From contig NZ_AUJQ01000014.1 in assembly GCF_000424305.1 (NCBI RefSeq), positions 1-44,490 of the forward strand: a DNA stretch of 44,490 nt, in the 5' to 3' direction. The stretch comes from Pseudobutyrivibrio ruminis AD2017. GTDB taxonomy: Bacteria; Bacillota; Clostridia; Lachnospirales; Lachnospiraceae. Of the stretch, positions 1-7,852 are shown piece after piece. Below the pieces are notes generated by a model, which saw only the letters and a list, made by a program, of their open reading frames with translations, was not told where the DNA came from and made no database searches. Position numbers and translations under genes: made by a program. Position 1 is the first letter of the stretch, and each line of letters opens with the position of its first letter.

Positions 1-153
1 ATCAGGAGAATATTTATCTCTGACTAAATCATAAATAAAAGACCAATCAATGGCTTTATCTATGATTCTTAGAAGATGATCCTGGGGAACCAAGTCATCA
101 GTACATACAAATTCAATCTGCTTTCTAGCCTTCTCATTTTGTTCTGTAATCAT
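1..153 (-). CDS. IS1182 family transposase, N-terminal fragment (runs off window)
   Basis: The first 51 codons are present, starting MITEQNEKARK and ending within the window edge. The stretch VPQDHLLRIIDKAIDWSF is typical of the DUF772 N-terminal domain of IS1182-type DDE transposases, which recognise the IS ends and catalyse transposition. The same 51 codons start the CDS at the right edge. The ATG at 153-151 is preceded by an extended -10 box. Whether the full gene is intact cannot be judged from the window. Confidence 0.8.
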   Translation of the reverse strand, partial: MITEQNEKARKQIEFVCTDDLVPQDHLLRIIDKAIDWSFIYDLVRDKYSPD

Positions 154-337
154 TATTCTAACCCCTTGTTTTGATACATTTATTATACCAAAAAAGAGGT
201 GAGAAAGCTTGGAAAATCAAGGATTTCTCAGCTTTTAGTTAGCCTAAAAATGAAAGAACTGGAGTCCGCTGACTCCAGTTCCTCCTTATTAAAAAGAAAA
301 GGTCGCGACGAAAGCCGCGACACTTTGTCTACACTCT
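1..337 (-). mobile_element. Left IS1182-type element end (5' part of the element)
   Basis: Positions 1-344 are an exact reverse complement of 44147-44490 as far as I can read. The segment holds the transposase start, its extended -10 promoter (TGG-TATAAT) and two hairpins: arms ACTGGAGTC/GACTCCAGT at 249-270 and GTCGCG/CGCGAC at 302-321. The true IS boundary is probably near 337, where the next bases form a target-side hairpin (338-361). Only the 5' part is present because the window ends inside the element. Confidence 0.85.
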
Positions 338-361
338 GAGCACTTACCTAAGTAAGTGCTC
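338..361. other. Hairpin abutting the left IS end (possible IS target)
   Basis: A 9-bp inverted repeat GAGCACTTA (338-346) / TAAGTGCTC (353-361) directly borders the IS end. The right IS copy abuts a different hairpin that shares only the outer stem AGCACT...AGTGCT. I infer that the element inserts beside stem-loops, but a terminator of the neighbouring gene is an equally simple reading of each hairpin by itself. Confidence 0.5.
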
Positions 362-368
362 ATTCTTG

Positions 369-524
369 CTACATCACGCCTTTAGACTCTTTAATATAAA
401 AATCACCAATTTCTCTGTCAAACTCCAAGACATACTCTGGAGTTCCCTCGATGAATTGCCCATTCTTCATCCATTTTTCAACAATCTTAAGTTTTTCTTG
501 CAATTCCTTTGGTAAAATTGGCAT
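369..524 (-). CDS. Small hypothetical protein (51 aa)
   Basis: An open frame starts with ATG at 524 (MPILPKELQEKL) and ends with TAG at 369-371. It was too short for a standard ORF cut-off. It overlaps the 3' end of the preceding HExxH ORF by 38 nt in another frame. The sequence is charged and apparently helical, with no recognisable domain. The overlap is unusual; the internal ATG at codon 19 would remove it. It may be the last gene of the MBL-led operon or chance coding. Function unknown. Confidence 0.35.
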   Translation of the reverse strand: MPILPKELQEKLKIVEKWMKNGQFIEGTPEYVLEFDREIGDFYIKESKGVM

Positions 525-774
525 TTTTCAATCCCTCTACTGTTCTATATTCAACATATACCTCATCAAATCTCTTTGCATTATACATATGCCTTGCATA
601 TATACTTATCACACCTACATTTTCGGCTGTAATGCCTTTTTTGTCAAGAATTCTCTTACTTTTTTCACACATATAGTCGATAACATTCTCATCAGAATTA
701 ATAACATTTCCAGCGTTTATATACTGCTGTGTATCCTCCCAATGAAAGAGTTCATGCAGTTGAATGATAGTCAC
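487..774 (-). CDS. HExxH zincin-like fragment, possible phage-derived domain (95 aa)
   Basis: The start used here is GTG at 774, inside the end of the upstream gene (23-nt overlap). Near the N-terminus is LHELFHWED, an exact HExxH zinc-metalloprotease signature with an aspartate three residues after the second histidine. A downstream stretch DEVYVEYRT is also present. From memory this resembles C-terminal parts of some phage minor-capsid or head-morphogenesis proteins; I could not verify it. The frame stays open upstream of the GTG, so the ORF could be the tail of a longer protein separated by a frameshift from the 752-1504 gene. Function not assigned. Confidence 0.5.
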   Translation of the reverse strand: MTIIQLHELFHWEDTQQYINAGNVINSDENVIDYMCEKSKRILDKKGITAENVGVISIYARHMYNAKRFDEVYVEYRTVEGLKNANFTKGIARKT

Positions 775-1504
775 ATTTGTGACCCCTGTATTTGCAAAAC
801 GGTTCTATTTTAAAATCAGCTATACCCCCATGTTCAGAAACTGAAATAGTAAAAACATTAACGAGCTTTGTTATTTTTTCCCATTCATTATGGTATCTTT
901 CATCGAGCATTTTTATGATTTTATATTGATATGTCTCCCTTCCATCATCATTCTCCTTAAACACCGCAATTGCTGGTTTTAGAGATAAATCTGAATCATA
1001 CGTAGATGTATAGGTCAACGTTTCTGCAACCATTCTACTAATTGTTTCAGTACTGTTTGGAGGCTTAACTTCAACGCCATATTTTTCACCATTATAGTTA
1101 ATGACTAGATCTATACCCCCAACACTATCAACAACACTTTGCATTGGTACTTCATAATCTTCTATTTTTATTTTTCCAACGTTTCTCCAGCGAACTTTCA
1201 GCTTGCAATTATTACAATTCTTAGTCTTATCAGAAGCATTATAGTAATACATACAACGACATATTCTTTTTTCAGTCTGCCTTTCAGAATCACAACCTTC
1301 GCATAAGTTATGATTAGGATTGGTTTTCCCCAACCCTTGTGAATTTAATAGTTCGCTTTTGAGATAATTTGTTATATTTTCACTTTTAATTGCGTTTTCA
1401 CATATTAGGGACAATTTTTCTATATTCTCTAATTCTTTCGAATGATGATTAATTCCGTCTCTATCTTTATAATGCGCACTGCTGTTCTTTTTTGAAATTG
1501 CCAT
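752..1504 (-). CDS. Cys-rich PD-(D/E)xK-like protein, defence-island type
   Basis: A 250-aa protein that I do not recognise as a named family. The middle has six cysteines (C68, C71, C82, C84, C97, C100) in CxxC/CxC arrangement, suggesting one or two bound zinc ions. It is followed by GGIDLVINYNGEKYGVEVK: a beta-strand Asp (D132) and a beta-strand E145-x-K147 pair, the layout of the PD-(D/E)xK nuclease core. A second CxxxxxxC pair is near the C-terminus. It starts 25 nt after the MBL gene and is probably cotranscribed with it. A DNA-cutting or DNA-binding effector is inferred from motifs only. Confidence 0.6.
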   Translation of the reverse strand: MAISKKNSSAHYKDRDGINHHSKELENIEKLSLICENAIKSENITNYLKSELLNSQGLGKTNPNHNLCEGCDSERQTEKRICRCMYYYNASDKTKNCNNCKLKVRWRNVGKIKIEDYEVPMQSVVDSVGGIDLVINYNGEKYGVEVKPPNSTETISRMVAETLTYTSTYDSDLSLKPAIAVFKENDDGRETYQYKIIKMLDERYHNEWEKITKLVNVFTISVSEHGGIADFKIEPFCKYRGHKCDYHSTA

Positions 1505-1529
1505 TGTAATTTCCCTTTCTAGTCATTGA

Positions 1530-2741
1530 CTATATTTCAAATACCTTCGTTTCCCCATCTTCAATAGAAATCTGATTCTTAAGTTTATTGATTTCCTCTG
1601 ACTTTTCCGTATGTATTACAATCACCTTCTCTGGTTCCACCATCTCGACAAAACTTTCTAGGTCCTGTTTTGTTACATGCCCAGAAGAATGGATTATTCT
1701 TAAACATCCCTTGTCATGGGCCATATCTGTTAGTTCTTTAAGCTTCCCTTTTTTCATATAGCCTGACCACATGGAATAAATAAGGACTGTTTTCTCTGGA
1801 CATTCTACTAGATATTTTCGTAGCAAAGCCTCATGATCTGCCTTACTTGGGCGGATCATCATGATAAATCCCTTATCTTCCATGCCCGCATCAATATTCT
1901 TACCATATGTAGTCTTGGTTCTAAATAAGTACCTATCTGGGAGCCTCTTCTCAGCTATCTCAAACAGAGATTTCTGAAATTCATCTATAACAAAGTATTT
2001 TCCTCTAGGATAGTTATCCATACGATACCTATCAACGCTATCTGAAATATCTTTAAATCTATCAAAGTTGGTTGATGAAAGAATGGTAAAGCAGTACTTA
2101 TTCTCATAGATGCAATTCCGCATCAAATTTTCCACTACTTCTTCCGTATACGCTTTGTTCGCATCTTCTTTTCTGGATAACGTAGTCCCTTCTGTAATCA
2201 AAAGGTCTATCTTTCCTAACTTTTTTACACTTGAAAGAAGTTCTTCTCTGTACAAGCCATGCAGCCTAAAATCTCCGGTATGAAGTATTTGAAAATTGTC
2301 AGCCTGTATAAGAAACATGAAGGACTCAGCAGCCGAATGATCTGATAATATAGGCATTATCCGAAATGATCCTATTGTTATTTCATTTCCAGGGACGAAT
2401 TCATCTATTCTGTCTATATCGACATCAGCAAAGAAATGTGGATTATACCTTTTATAAGCTGCTATAACATCTTTAGCAAAACCTCCCATATACACAGGTA
2501 TATCAGAATTAATTCTTCCTATTTCACCAACGTGATCACCATGGTAATGAGTAAACAGCACAGCATCAAATGCACTTTTCCCTTTAGTCAGCCCTATAAC
2601 ATCCAGTTCCTTAGTAGCATCCTCTGGAAGTGGGCTACCAAAATCAATAGCTATACGAGTGTTTTTGTATGATATCTCCGTACAACATCCACCTATTTGT
2701 TCAGATCCTCGATAAACAGTGACTCTTATTTTATTATCCAT
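1530..2741 (-). CDS. MBL-fold hydrolase, beta-CASP/RNase J-like
   Basis: A 403-aa metallo-beta-lactamase-fold protein. Metal ligands are visible as THYHGDH (64-70), SDHS (133-136) and HTGDF (154-158). The C-terminal half, with HSSGH and VIVIHT, fits the beta-CASP nucleic-acid-processing branch (RNase J, CPSF-73). The length is shorter than RNase J (about 550 aa), so the C-terminal dimerisation domain is absent. ATG at 2741 has an AGGGTAA ribosome binding site and lies 22 nt after a broken WYL-regulator gene, which suggests it was once under WYL control. The following gene is a PD-(D/E)xK-like protein. An RNA or DNA nuclease role in a defence operon is inferred. Confidence 0.75.
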   Translation of the reverse strand: MDNKIRVTVYRGSEQIGGCCTEISYKNTRIAIDFGSPLPEDATKELDVIGLTKGKSAFDAVLFTHYHGDHVGEIGRINSDIPVYMGGFAKDVIAAYKRYNPHFFADVDIDRIDEFVPGNEITIGSFRIMPILSDHSAAESFMFLIQADNFQILHTGDFRLHGLYREELLSSVKKLGKIDLLITEGTTLSRKEDANKAYTEEVVENLMRNCIYENKYCFTILSSTNFDRFKDISDSVDRYRMDNYPRGKYFVIDEFQKSLFEIAEKRLPDRYLFRTKTTYGKNIDAGMEDKGFIMMIRPSKADHEALLRKYLVECPEKTVLIYSMWSGYMKKGKLKELTDMAHDKGCLRIIHSSGHVTKQDLESFVEMVEPEKVIVIHTEKSEEINKLKNQISIEDGETKVFEI

Positions 2742-2763
2742 ATTATTACCCTACACAAGCTTT

Positions 2764-3030
2764 TCAGCTATACTTCTTATAAATCTGATAAGCAGCTTTC
2801 TTTACACATTCTCTCATACTATCTGGACTTAAAACTTCAGTATTCTGTCCATATTTCATAATCCAGTAGAAAAATGCATCCGGATTACATTTGAGATCAA
2901 CTATAATATCATTGCCTCTCCCAGCGTTTCCCGGAAATCTTTTCCAAAGTTATCAATGAGTGTGTCCATGAGGTACTCGTTGGCACGCAGTTTTATATGC
3001 TCATTTATTGTAGTTAGTATATATTTTTTT
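2764..3030 (-). pseudogene. WYL-domain regulator remnant (frameshifted C-terminal part)
   Basis: Two minus-strand frames carry pieces of one protein. One reads LRANEYLMDTLIDNFG (about 3000-2940). After a frame change, NDIIVDLKCNPDAFFYW through EVLSPDSMRECVKK ends at a TGA (2764-2766). This order matches the C-terminal end of WYL regulators (ligand-binding transcription factors common beside phage-defence genes). A further possible piece begins MYELSKLELIHFYHKK near 3080 and breaks at a run of eight A. No HTH domain remains. The stop lies 22 nt before the MBL gene, so this was probably the first gene of that operon. Confidence 0.6.
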
Positions 3031-3229
3031 TGTGATAAAAATGTATAAGTTCTAATTTACTGAGCTCATACATATTTGCCACACTGTTATTGTGTAATCA
3101 CAGTACTAAAATAAACGTTCATTTAATTAGTATTAAATAGTGTTGTTACACACGGGGCATTCATATCAGATTATAGTATTAAAATAAACGAACACCTGTA
3201 ATAATACAAAACAAACAGTACACATGATG
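3031..3229. other. Non-coding gap with a repeated motif
   Basis: I see no convincing gene here. Two near-identical motifs, AGTACTAAAATAAACGTTC (about 3102) and AGTATTAAAATAAACGAAC (about 3176), lie roughly 74 bp apart in direct orientation. They could be operator sites for the broken WYL-MBL operon or simple decay of an A/T-rich spacer. Confidence 0.3.
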
Positions 3230-3258
3230 AAAAAAAGCATCAGGAATGCCCTGTGCTT
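3230..3258 (-). terminator. Intrinsic terminator of the nuclease-fusion gene
   Basis: On the minus strand, a stem AAGCACAGG...CCTGATGCTT (one bulged base) is followed by a run of seven T. It lies about 50 nt after the stop of the 3305-4906 gene, so it ends that transcript and separates it from the WYL/MBL genes. Confidence 0.75.
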
Positions 3259-3304
3259 AACTTGGATATATATCTTTAGGTAATGTTTGTAAATTACCTA
3301 TTAA

Positions 3305-4906
3305 TTACAACCGATTAAATATACTTATCGTTTCTCGGCTATCTACATATAATACACCGTCCTCTTTTATAGAGGATAATTTACCTTCATCTACCAATGC
3401 TTGGATTTTTTCTTTGGACATACCATAACTAGCAAGCAACGAATATGCTTGTTCAAAGGAATAGTACCCTGGTTTCTTAGGATGCATTTTAGCTGGATGG
3501 ACATATTCTCGTCGAGGAGGTCTTTTTCGATTGATAAAAGCTTCATCATAAATTGAGATATCAAGTCCTAATAGTTTTACCATCCTAAGTTCATCTAGAG
3601 CATCTCCCAATGCATTATGTGTTTCTATATAATTTATTTCTCCAAGATAATGCATCATATCTGAAACTTTGAATCCCTTTTTGATTTTACCTGTAGCACA
3701 AAGACTAATATTATTGGGAATTTGCTCATTGTATTGCTTGTAGGCTGCAATATCAGCAATATCGCACCAAGAATAATTACTCAATTCAGGCAATCTATCA
3801 TAGTCAAATTTTCCACAATAAGCTAAAAGTCTATCTGTGCCGTATGTCTCTAGTTGATTCTTTATTATAGTCATAATATTAGGGCGAGAATCAATAATTG
3901 GGTCTTTAATATTTTCTAGGAAGAGCATATCCCCATACATTGAAGGAGTTTCGTAAAGGGAATTAACTATATAATATCCTGACCATAATTCGTGCATGTT
4001 TGTTTTATCAGCAATCACAACACCTAAAGAAATAACCTGATCCATAAAATTAGTTTCTATATCAATTATTGCAAAGGTATTCGTTGCTATTTGGGTATTT
4101 TTTACGGGAGCAGCATATGCTTGACCATATCCAATTACATTTTTTTCTATTTCATGAATGATGTCTTCTTTGATTTTACTAATCTCACATATATAAGCTT
4201 TATTTAAACGCGGGTTATAAATACCTATTTTTGAAATATTATTAAAACAATCAAATGTTGAGTGCTGTCCCATTATCCAATACATAAGGATTTGTAGGTA
4301 TTGTGCTTCACTCGGATTATTTTTTATGGTTTTTATGTCCCATAAAGTATCTTCGGTTAAAATATCTCCATCCCCAGCACCTATCTTGTCTGTATATCCC
4401 CCATCGAAAGTAAAACCTAATTTTTTTATATCACTAGTTTCTATAAAAAATCGATGTGTTCTCATAACCATGTATCTAACGTGTTCACAGGTTACTTTAC
4501 TAGGTTTTAGATTTCTGTAATCTACTATCTCAGTCGGATTCCTATAATATAGATCAAATGATGCTAGTTGATAAGCGGCTCGTATAGATTCATCGTCCAA
4601 ATCAATAATAATTTCTCCTAATATCTCTGCAATCTTTAGAGCATTAGTGAATCCAAAAATAGTTTCAGCTATTTTTGCACCTTTATATGAAATATCAAAT
4701 GCCTTTCGTACATCTTCACCGTTTAACAAAAAGCGACTTAAATAGTCAACAACCGTTCCTGTTAAACCATAATCCATATTTTCTTTTTTGTAATCAGTAT
4801 CAATATTTGTCCAGTAGTCAGTATTGACGACTTCAAAATTAGAAATGCCTATAAAACCTCCTGAAGGTTGAGGATAAGTTTTTGCCACACTCCAAACGGT
4901 ACTCAT
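3305..4906 (-). CDS. RecB/Cas4-like nuclease fused to DEDDh exonuclease
   Basis: A 533-aa protein with two nuclease modules. The N-terminal half contains GDGDI (179-182 region), LWDIKT (D190, K192) and AQYLQILMYW (201-210), the order D...D-x-K...QxxxY of RecB/Cas4-type PD-(D/E)xK nucleases. From about 278 a DnaQ-like domain follows: DIE (282-284, motif I), FDYD (367-370, motif II) and HNALGD (430-435, motif III, HxxxxD), so the DEDDh catalytic set looks complete. The C-terminal 55 residues (FEQAYSLLASYGMSKEKI...) look like a small helical DNA-binding tail. It stands alone between a leader terminator and its own terminator. The ATG at 4906 has a GGAGG site. A DNA-degrading defence role is inferred. 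Confidence 0.7.
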   Translation of the reverse strand: MSTVWSVAKTYPQPSGGFIGISNFEVVNTDYWTNIDTDYKKENMDYGLTGTVVDYLSRFLLNGEDVRKAFDISYKGAKIAETIFGFTNALKIAEILGEIIIDLDDESIRAAYQLASFDLYYRNPTEIVDYRNLKPSKVTCEHVRYMVMRTHRFFIETSDIKKLGFTFDGGYTDKIGAGDGDILTEDTLWDIKTIKNNPSEAQYLQILMYWIMGQHSTFDCFNNISKIGIYNPRLNKAYICEISKIKEDIIHEIEKNVIGYGQAYAAPVKNTQIATNTFAIIDIETNFMDQVISLGVVIADKTNMHELWSGYYIVNSLYETPSMYGDMLFLENIKDPIIDSRPNIMTIIKNQLETYGTDRLLAYCGKFDYDRLPELSNYSWCDIADIAAYKQYNEQIPNNISLCATGKIKKGFKVSDMMHYLGEINYIETHNALGDALDELRMVKLLGLDISIYDEAFINRKRPPRREYVHPAKMHPKKPGYYSFEQAYSLLASYGMSKEKIQALVDEGKLSSIKEDGVLYVDSRETISIFNRL

Positions 4907-4944
4907 AATATTTTGCCTCCAATTAATTGATTTTTTTGTAAATA

Positions 4945-4989
4945 AACAAAAAGCACCTAATCCTGACCTAGCCTGTCCTGATTAGATGC
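4945..4989 (-). terminator. Terminator or attenuator 40 nt upstream of the nuclease fusion
   Basis: On the minus strand, a 10-bp stem GCATCTAATC / GATTAGGTGC (one G-T pair) is followed by TTTTTGTTT. It ends only about 40 nt before the ATG of the nuclease gene and about 235 nt after abiH. Too little room is left for an independent promoter, so transcription of the nuclease gene probably has to pass it. Confidence 0.65.
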
Positions 4990-5223
4990 GTACATTACCT
5001 TTAGTTATCGTATCGTTAGTCTGTATGCTTGTTCTTTTCTAAACTGTTCTGTTCCTTTTCAAAATGGAATTCTTCTTTCGGCTAAAGAATACCATTCTAA
5101 CCTTTGTAAAAGCTCAAGTAGTGTGCCGAAATAACACCACTGTCAACACCTTGCTAGTATATTACATTAATAAACACAAGTATTCAACAATAATTTATAC
5201 CATTGACAAAATTTTAAATTAGA
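4990..5223 (-). ncRNA. Candidate structured leader or small RNA before the nuclease gene
   Basis: This 234-bp gap has no gene. On the minus strand it contains an imperfect hairpin AATGGTATTCTT...AAGAATTCCATT (5064-5096), a purine-rich repeated stretch (GAAAAGGAACAGAACAG) and then the intrinsic terminator at 4945-4989. It could be the 3' UTR of abiH, an attenuating leader of the nuclease gene, or a discrete small RNA. No promoter is convincing, so the call is tentative. Confidence 0.3.
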
Positions 5224-6171
5224 TTACCATCTTCGGCACTTACAAACTTTATAACCATAATTTCTAATTTTTTGTATGTATTCTGGATTATTATCCCAAT
5301 CAAATTTATTAAAATACCATTTCACCTTTTTTGGATTGATTTGCTTACTAATTTCATCTATATAACACATATCAACATTAGAAAAAGAGAATCCATATGA
5401 ATATATTCTATTAATTTTATTAAGATTATTGAAAAAAAACTGATTCCTTTTAATGGCGCCAGCAGTGTCTTTTTCCATAAACTCGACTAATGAATTAAAA
5501 GCGTCTTGTATTCCAAAGAATGATGATGGGGTTTGTAGATTTTCTTCTGTTCCATGCCCAAACAGTATCTCAGATTTTGAATCTTTTGCGAAACCATGTA
5601 TATGACAAACTCGGTTTGCGGGTACTTTATATAAATCTTCTATAGTGCTAGTATAATTGAAATTCAAAAATAAGGCATTTCTAAAAGATGGTTTTCTTAT
5701 TTTCTTTACTTTCTTAAAATCTATTTGTGCAAGTATCTCAAAAACCCATTCATTAAATAATTCTCTTATTTTAATAAAACCGTTTGTAACACTTTCAGCA
5801 TTATCCTGGTTATTATATATGGAATTTTTGATTTCATCATCATCTTCTTCATTCCAATCTACATCGTTAAAAAACCAATCTGTCTTATCCAGTACATTGT
5901 TAGCATAATCAATACCAATTGATGCTTCTAAATTTCCCCAGGTTTCTCCTGCACAATTATCGATTGCAGAGATTATAGACCCAATAAGATCATCCATATC
6001 GTATTGTTCATCACCATCTGGCATAGTCACCGACTCAAGTATTCCATCAAACTCATAATTATAACTTGGATATTTTTCTACAAGATATTTTCGAAAATCG
6101 GAATACGTTGTACGTAATCCATGACCATAACAATCAAAACCATTTCCTATAATAAACAATTTTCTAGCCAT
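5224..6171 (-). CDS. abiH: AbiH family abortive-infection protein
   Basis: A 315-aa protein beginning MARKLFIIGNGFDCYGHGLRTTYSDF. The IGNGFD motif (8-13) followed by T-Y-x-D-F is the signature of AbiH (Pfam AbiH), described as a phage abortive-infection protein in Lactococcus. Other family-typical stretches are FLNFNYTSTIEDLY, VCHIHG and ILFGHG, and the end region around IYSYGFSFSNVD. The start ATG (6171) lies 20 nt after the GIY-YIG gene, so the two form one transcription unit. Full family length, no breaks seen. Mechanism is not known from sequence. Confidence 0.88.
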   Translation of the reverse strand: MARKLFIIGNGFDCYGHGLRTTYSDFRKYLVEKYPSYNYEFDGILESVTMPDGDEQYDMDDLIGSIISAIDNCAGETWGNLEASIGIDYANNVLDKTDWFFNDVDWNEEDDDEIKNSIYNNQDNAESVTNGFIKIRELFNEWVFEILAQIDFKKVKKIRKPSFRNALFLNFNYTSTIEDLYKVPANRVCHIHGFAKDSKSEILFGHGTEENLQTPSSFFGIQDAFNSLVEFMEKDTAGAIKRNQFFFNNLNKINRIYSYGFSFSNVDMCYIDEISKQINPKKVKWYFNKFDWDNNPEYIQKIRNYGYKVCKCRRW

Positions 6172-6191
6172 AATCTTTTTAATACATGCTC

Positions 6192-7037
6192 CTAATTCAT
6201 ATTTAAACCATAAACAGATTCTCTAGTTAATAATTTATCCTTATAGAGATTTTCAATTTCCACAGCTTCATTAATGGTGATTGGCTTTTGTAAAACACGT
6301 AATATGGTGAATTGAAAATTTAAAAATGCATCTGGGTAAGATTTTAGATGTTCTTTTATTTTCGCATCACCGCCATCTTTGGACTTATAGTATTCTGACC
6401 ATCTACCTAATAATCCTTGTTTACCATAAGTGGAACCAATATATTGTTTACCATTCATTGAATCACATATTAAATATATAGCATTTATGTTTGATAGTGC
6501 CTCATTCCATTTCCTATATCTTGGATTAGATATAACATCACCCAATTGGCTGTATTTTAGAATTACAGCCTCGTATCCAGGAAAGCTAATTTCTTCTCTA
6601 CTAGCAATAGATAAGACCTCTTTATCATGTTTAGCCCACTGTGCCCATGACCTAGCATTAGGCCAGTAAACTATGAGTTTATTCTCCAAATCATTCATAA
6701 TATCAAGCTTTTCAAGTTCATAATAAGTATGTGTATCATCAAAATGATTAGGATATGGATATCCTGCAGGCATCTGTTTAGCTACTTGAGCCCCACTGAA
6801 GAAACTAACAACTCTGTATACACCTATAAAAGTTGCTTCACTACCCATTTCACTTCCAACAAATGAAGCAATATACTCACAATCTTTGAAAGAGGTTTTT
6901 GTTTGGGTAGACTGATAAGCTTCAATCATCCCTTTTGCATATATTTCTGCAACATCGGTTTTACTAAGAGGATGTCTTAGAATTTTTGTTTTATTAATGT
7001 CTACTCCGTATTCTTTAAAAATTGATGATAAATGCAT
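6192..7037 (-). CDS. GIY-YIG nuclease-domain protein
   Basis: A 281-aa protein. The C-terminal third carries a GIY-YIG endonuclease domain: AIYLICDSMNGKQYIGS (about 188-204) gives the two signature strands, LGRWSEY the conserved Arg, and EAVEIENLYKDKL the metal-binding Glu and the helix after it. The N-terminal 180 residues, including LIVYWPNARSWAQWAKHDK, form a separate domain without a name I can give. It starts with an AGGAGG site and sits between the serine recombinase (33 nt) and abiH (20 nt). A nuclease effector paired with AbiH is the natural inference. Confidence 0.75.
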   Translation of the reverse strand: MHLSSIFKEYGVDINKTKILRHPLSKTDVAEIYAKGMIEAYQSTQTKTSFKDCEYIASFVGSEMGSEATFIGVYRVVSFFSGAQVAKQMPAGYPYPNHFDDTHTYYELEKLDIMNDLENKLIVYWPNARSWAQWAKHDKEVLSIASREEISFPGYEAVILKYSQLGDVISNPRYRKWNEALSNINAIYLICDSMNGKQYIGSTYGKQGLLGRWSEYYKSKDGGDAKIKEHLKSYPDAFLNFQFTILRVLQKPITINEAVEIENLYKDKLLTRESVYGLNMN

Positions 7038-7069
7038 TAATATTTTCCTCCTTTTGCCGTATACATATC

Positions 7070-7687
7070 TTAATTGCTTATAATACTAATATATTTATAA
7101 ATTGTCGTACGCGAACAGCTTAGCAAGTTGGCAAAATCAGTAACATTTATGCTGCCAGCTTTGTACATAGGATAGTATTTCAAAAACTTCTCCGGTAGAT
7201 TTGAGGCATCAACTTTAGGTCTTCCTATTTTATGCCCCTTTGCCCTGGCGTTTTCCATTCCAGATTTAACTCGCTGCGAGATAATATCACGCTCCATTTC
7301 CGAAAAGACACCCCACATCATGAGCATGCCTTTTGTCATTGGATCTATTTCATCAGCAGTACAATCTACAACAAAGCTACCTATCATAAGTTTAAGCTTC
7401 TTGTCCTGGACTATCTGCATGATGTCACATAGATGTTTTGTGGAACGAGTTAGACGCGAAACCTCTGTAGTTACAATCGTATCACCTGGCAATACAGTAT
7501 CGAGCAATTTCTGGAACTCAACTCTATCTGTTTTTGTTCCTGATTCATATTCCCAATAAATGTATTTATCATTGGTTACACCTAAAGATTTCAGCTCACG
7601 TTTCTGTCGATCAATATCCTGCCGCGATTCATTCGTGCTGCATCGAGCATATCCGTAAACTCGATTTTTAACATCTTCTTTTTTCAT
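7070..7687 (-). CDS. Small serine recombinase (resolvase/DNA invertase, Pin-like)
   Basis: About 205 aa from the ATG at 7687, chosen because AGGAG lies 8-9 nt upstream; a GTG three codons earlier is too close to that site. YGYARCST holds the nucleophile Ser and the conserved Arg. DIDRQ, DTIVTTEVSRLTRS and FSEMERDIISQRVKSGMENARAKG match the catalytic domain and E-helix of small serine recombinases. The C-terminus (TDFANLLSCSRTTIYKYI) is the HTH. The size fits invertases and resolvases, not large integrases. It is the first gene of an operon with GIY-YIG and abiH. A 13-bp inverted repeat pair directly upstream is its probable substrate. Confidence 0.9.
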   Translation of the reverse strand: MKKEDVKNRVYGYARCSTNESRQDIDRQKRELKSLGVTNDKYIYWEYESGTKTDRVEFQKLLDTVLPGDTIVTTEVSRLTRSTKHLCDIMQIVQDKKLKLMIGSFVVDCTADEIDPMTKGMLMMWGVFSEMERDIISQRVKSGMENARAKGHKIGRPKVDASNLPEKFLKYYPMYKAGSINVTDFANLLSCSRTTIYKYISIISN

Positions 7688-7720
7688 TGAGCACACTCCT
7701 GTCCAATAAATGGCTTCTAT

Positions 7721-7733
7721 GTTTCGTGAACAC
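7721..7733 (+). repeat. Left arm of putative invertible segment
   Basis: GTTTCGTGAACAC matches the right arm (7853-7865) perfectly in inverted orientation; the flanking bases differ. It lies about 33 nt before the recombinase ATG, inside the 5' leader of the operon. Confidence 0.7.
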
Positions 7734-7852
7734 TTTTTACAATAATTTTACGCTCCCCAGAATATCAATCAGATGAAAAAATCCGTTGATATTACTGGAA
7801 AACGCATCATTTTGATTAACATAGTGTTATTATAGCATATTTACAAGTTTAT
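7734..7852. promoter_or_regulatory. Putative invertible promoter segment (119 bp)
   Basis: The segment between the two arms carries, on the minus strand, the extended -10 TGCTATAAT (7829-7837) aimed at the recombinase-GIY-YIG-abiH operon. The matching -35 (AACACA, three of six consensus bases) falls on the edge of the right arm. Inside is a further inverted repeat CCAGAATATCAA / TTGATATT(A)CTGG (7757-7798). If the recombinase flips the segment, the promoter would point away from the operon. This state is inferred from sequence layout only. Confidence 0.55.

Noticed and set aside
451-813. A 120-codon plus-strand open frame
   Set aside because: It is antisense to the HExxH ORF and the end of the Zn/PD-(D/E)xK gene, rich in Phe/Ile/Cys with no plausible start signal.
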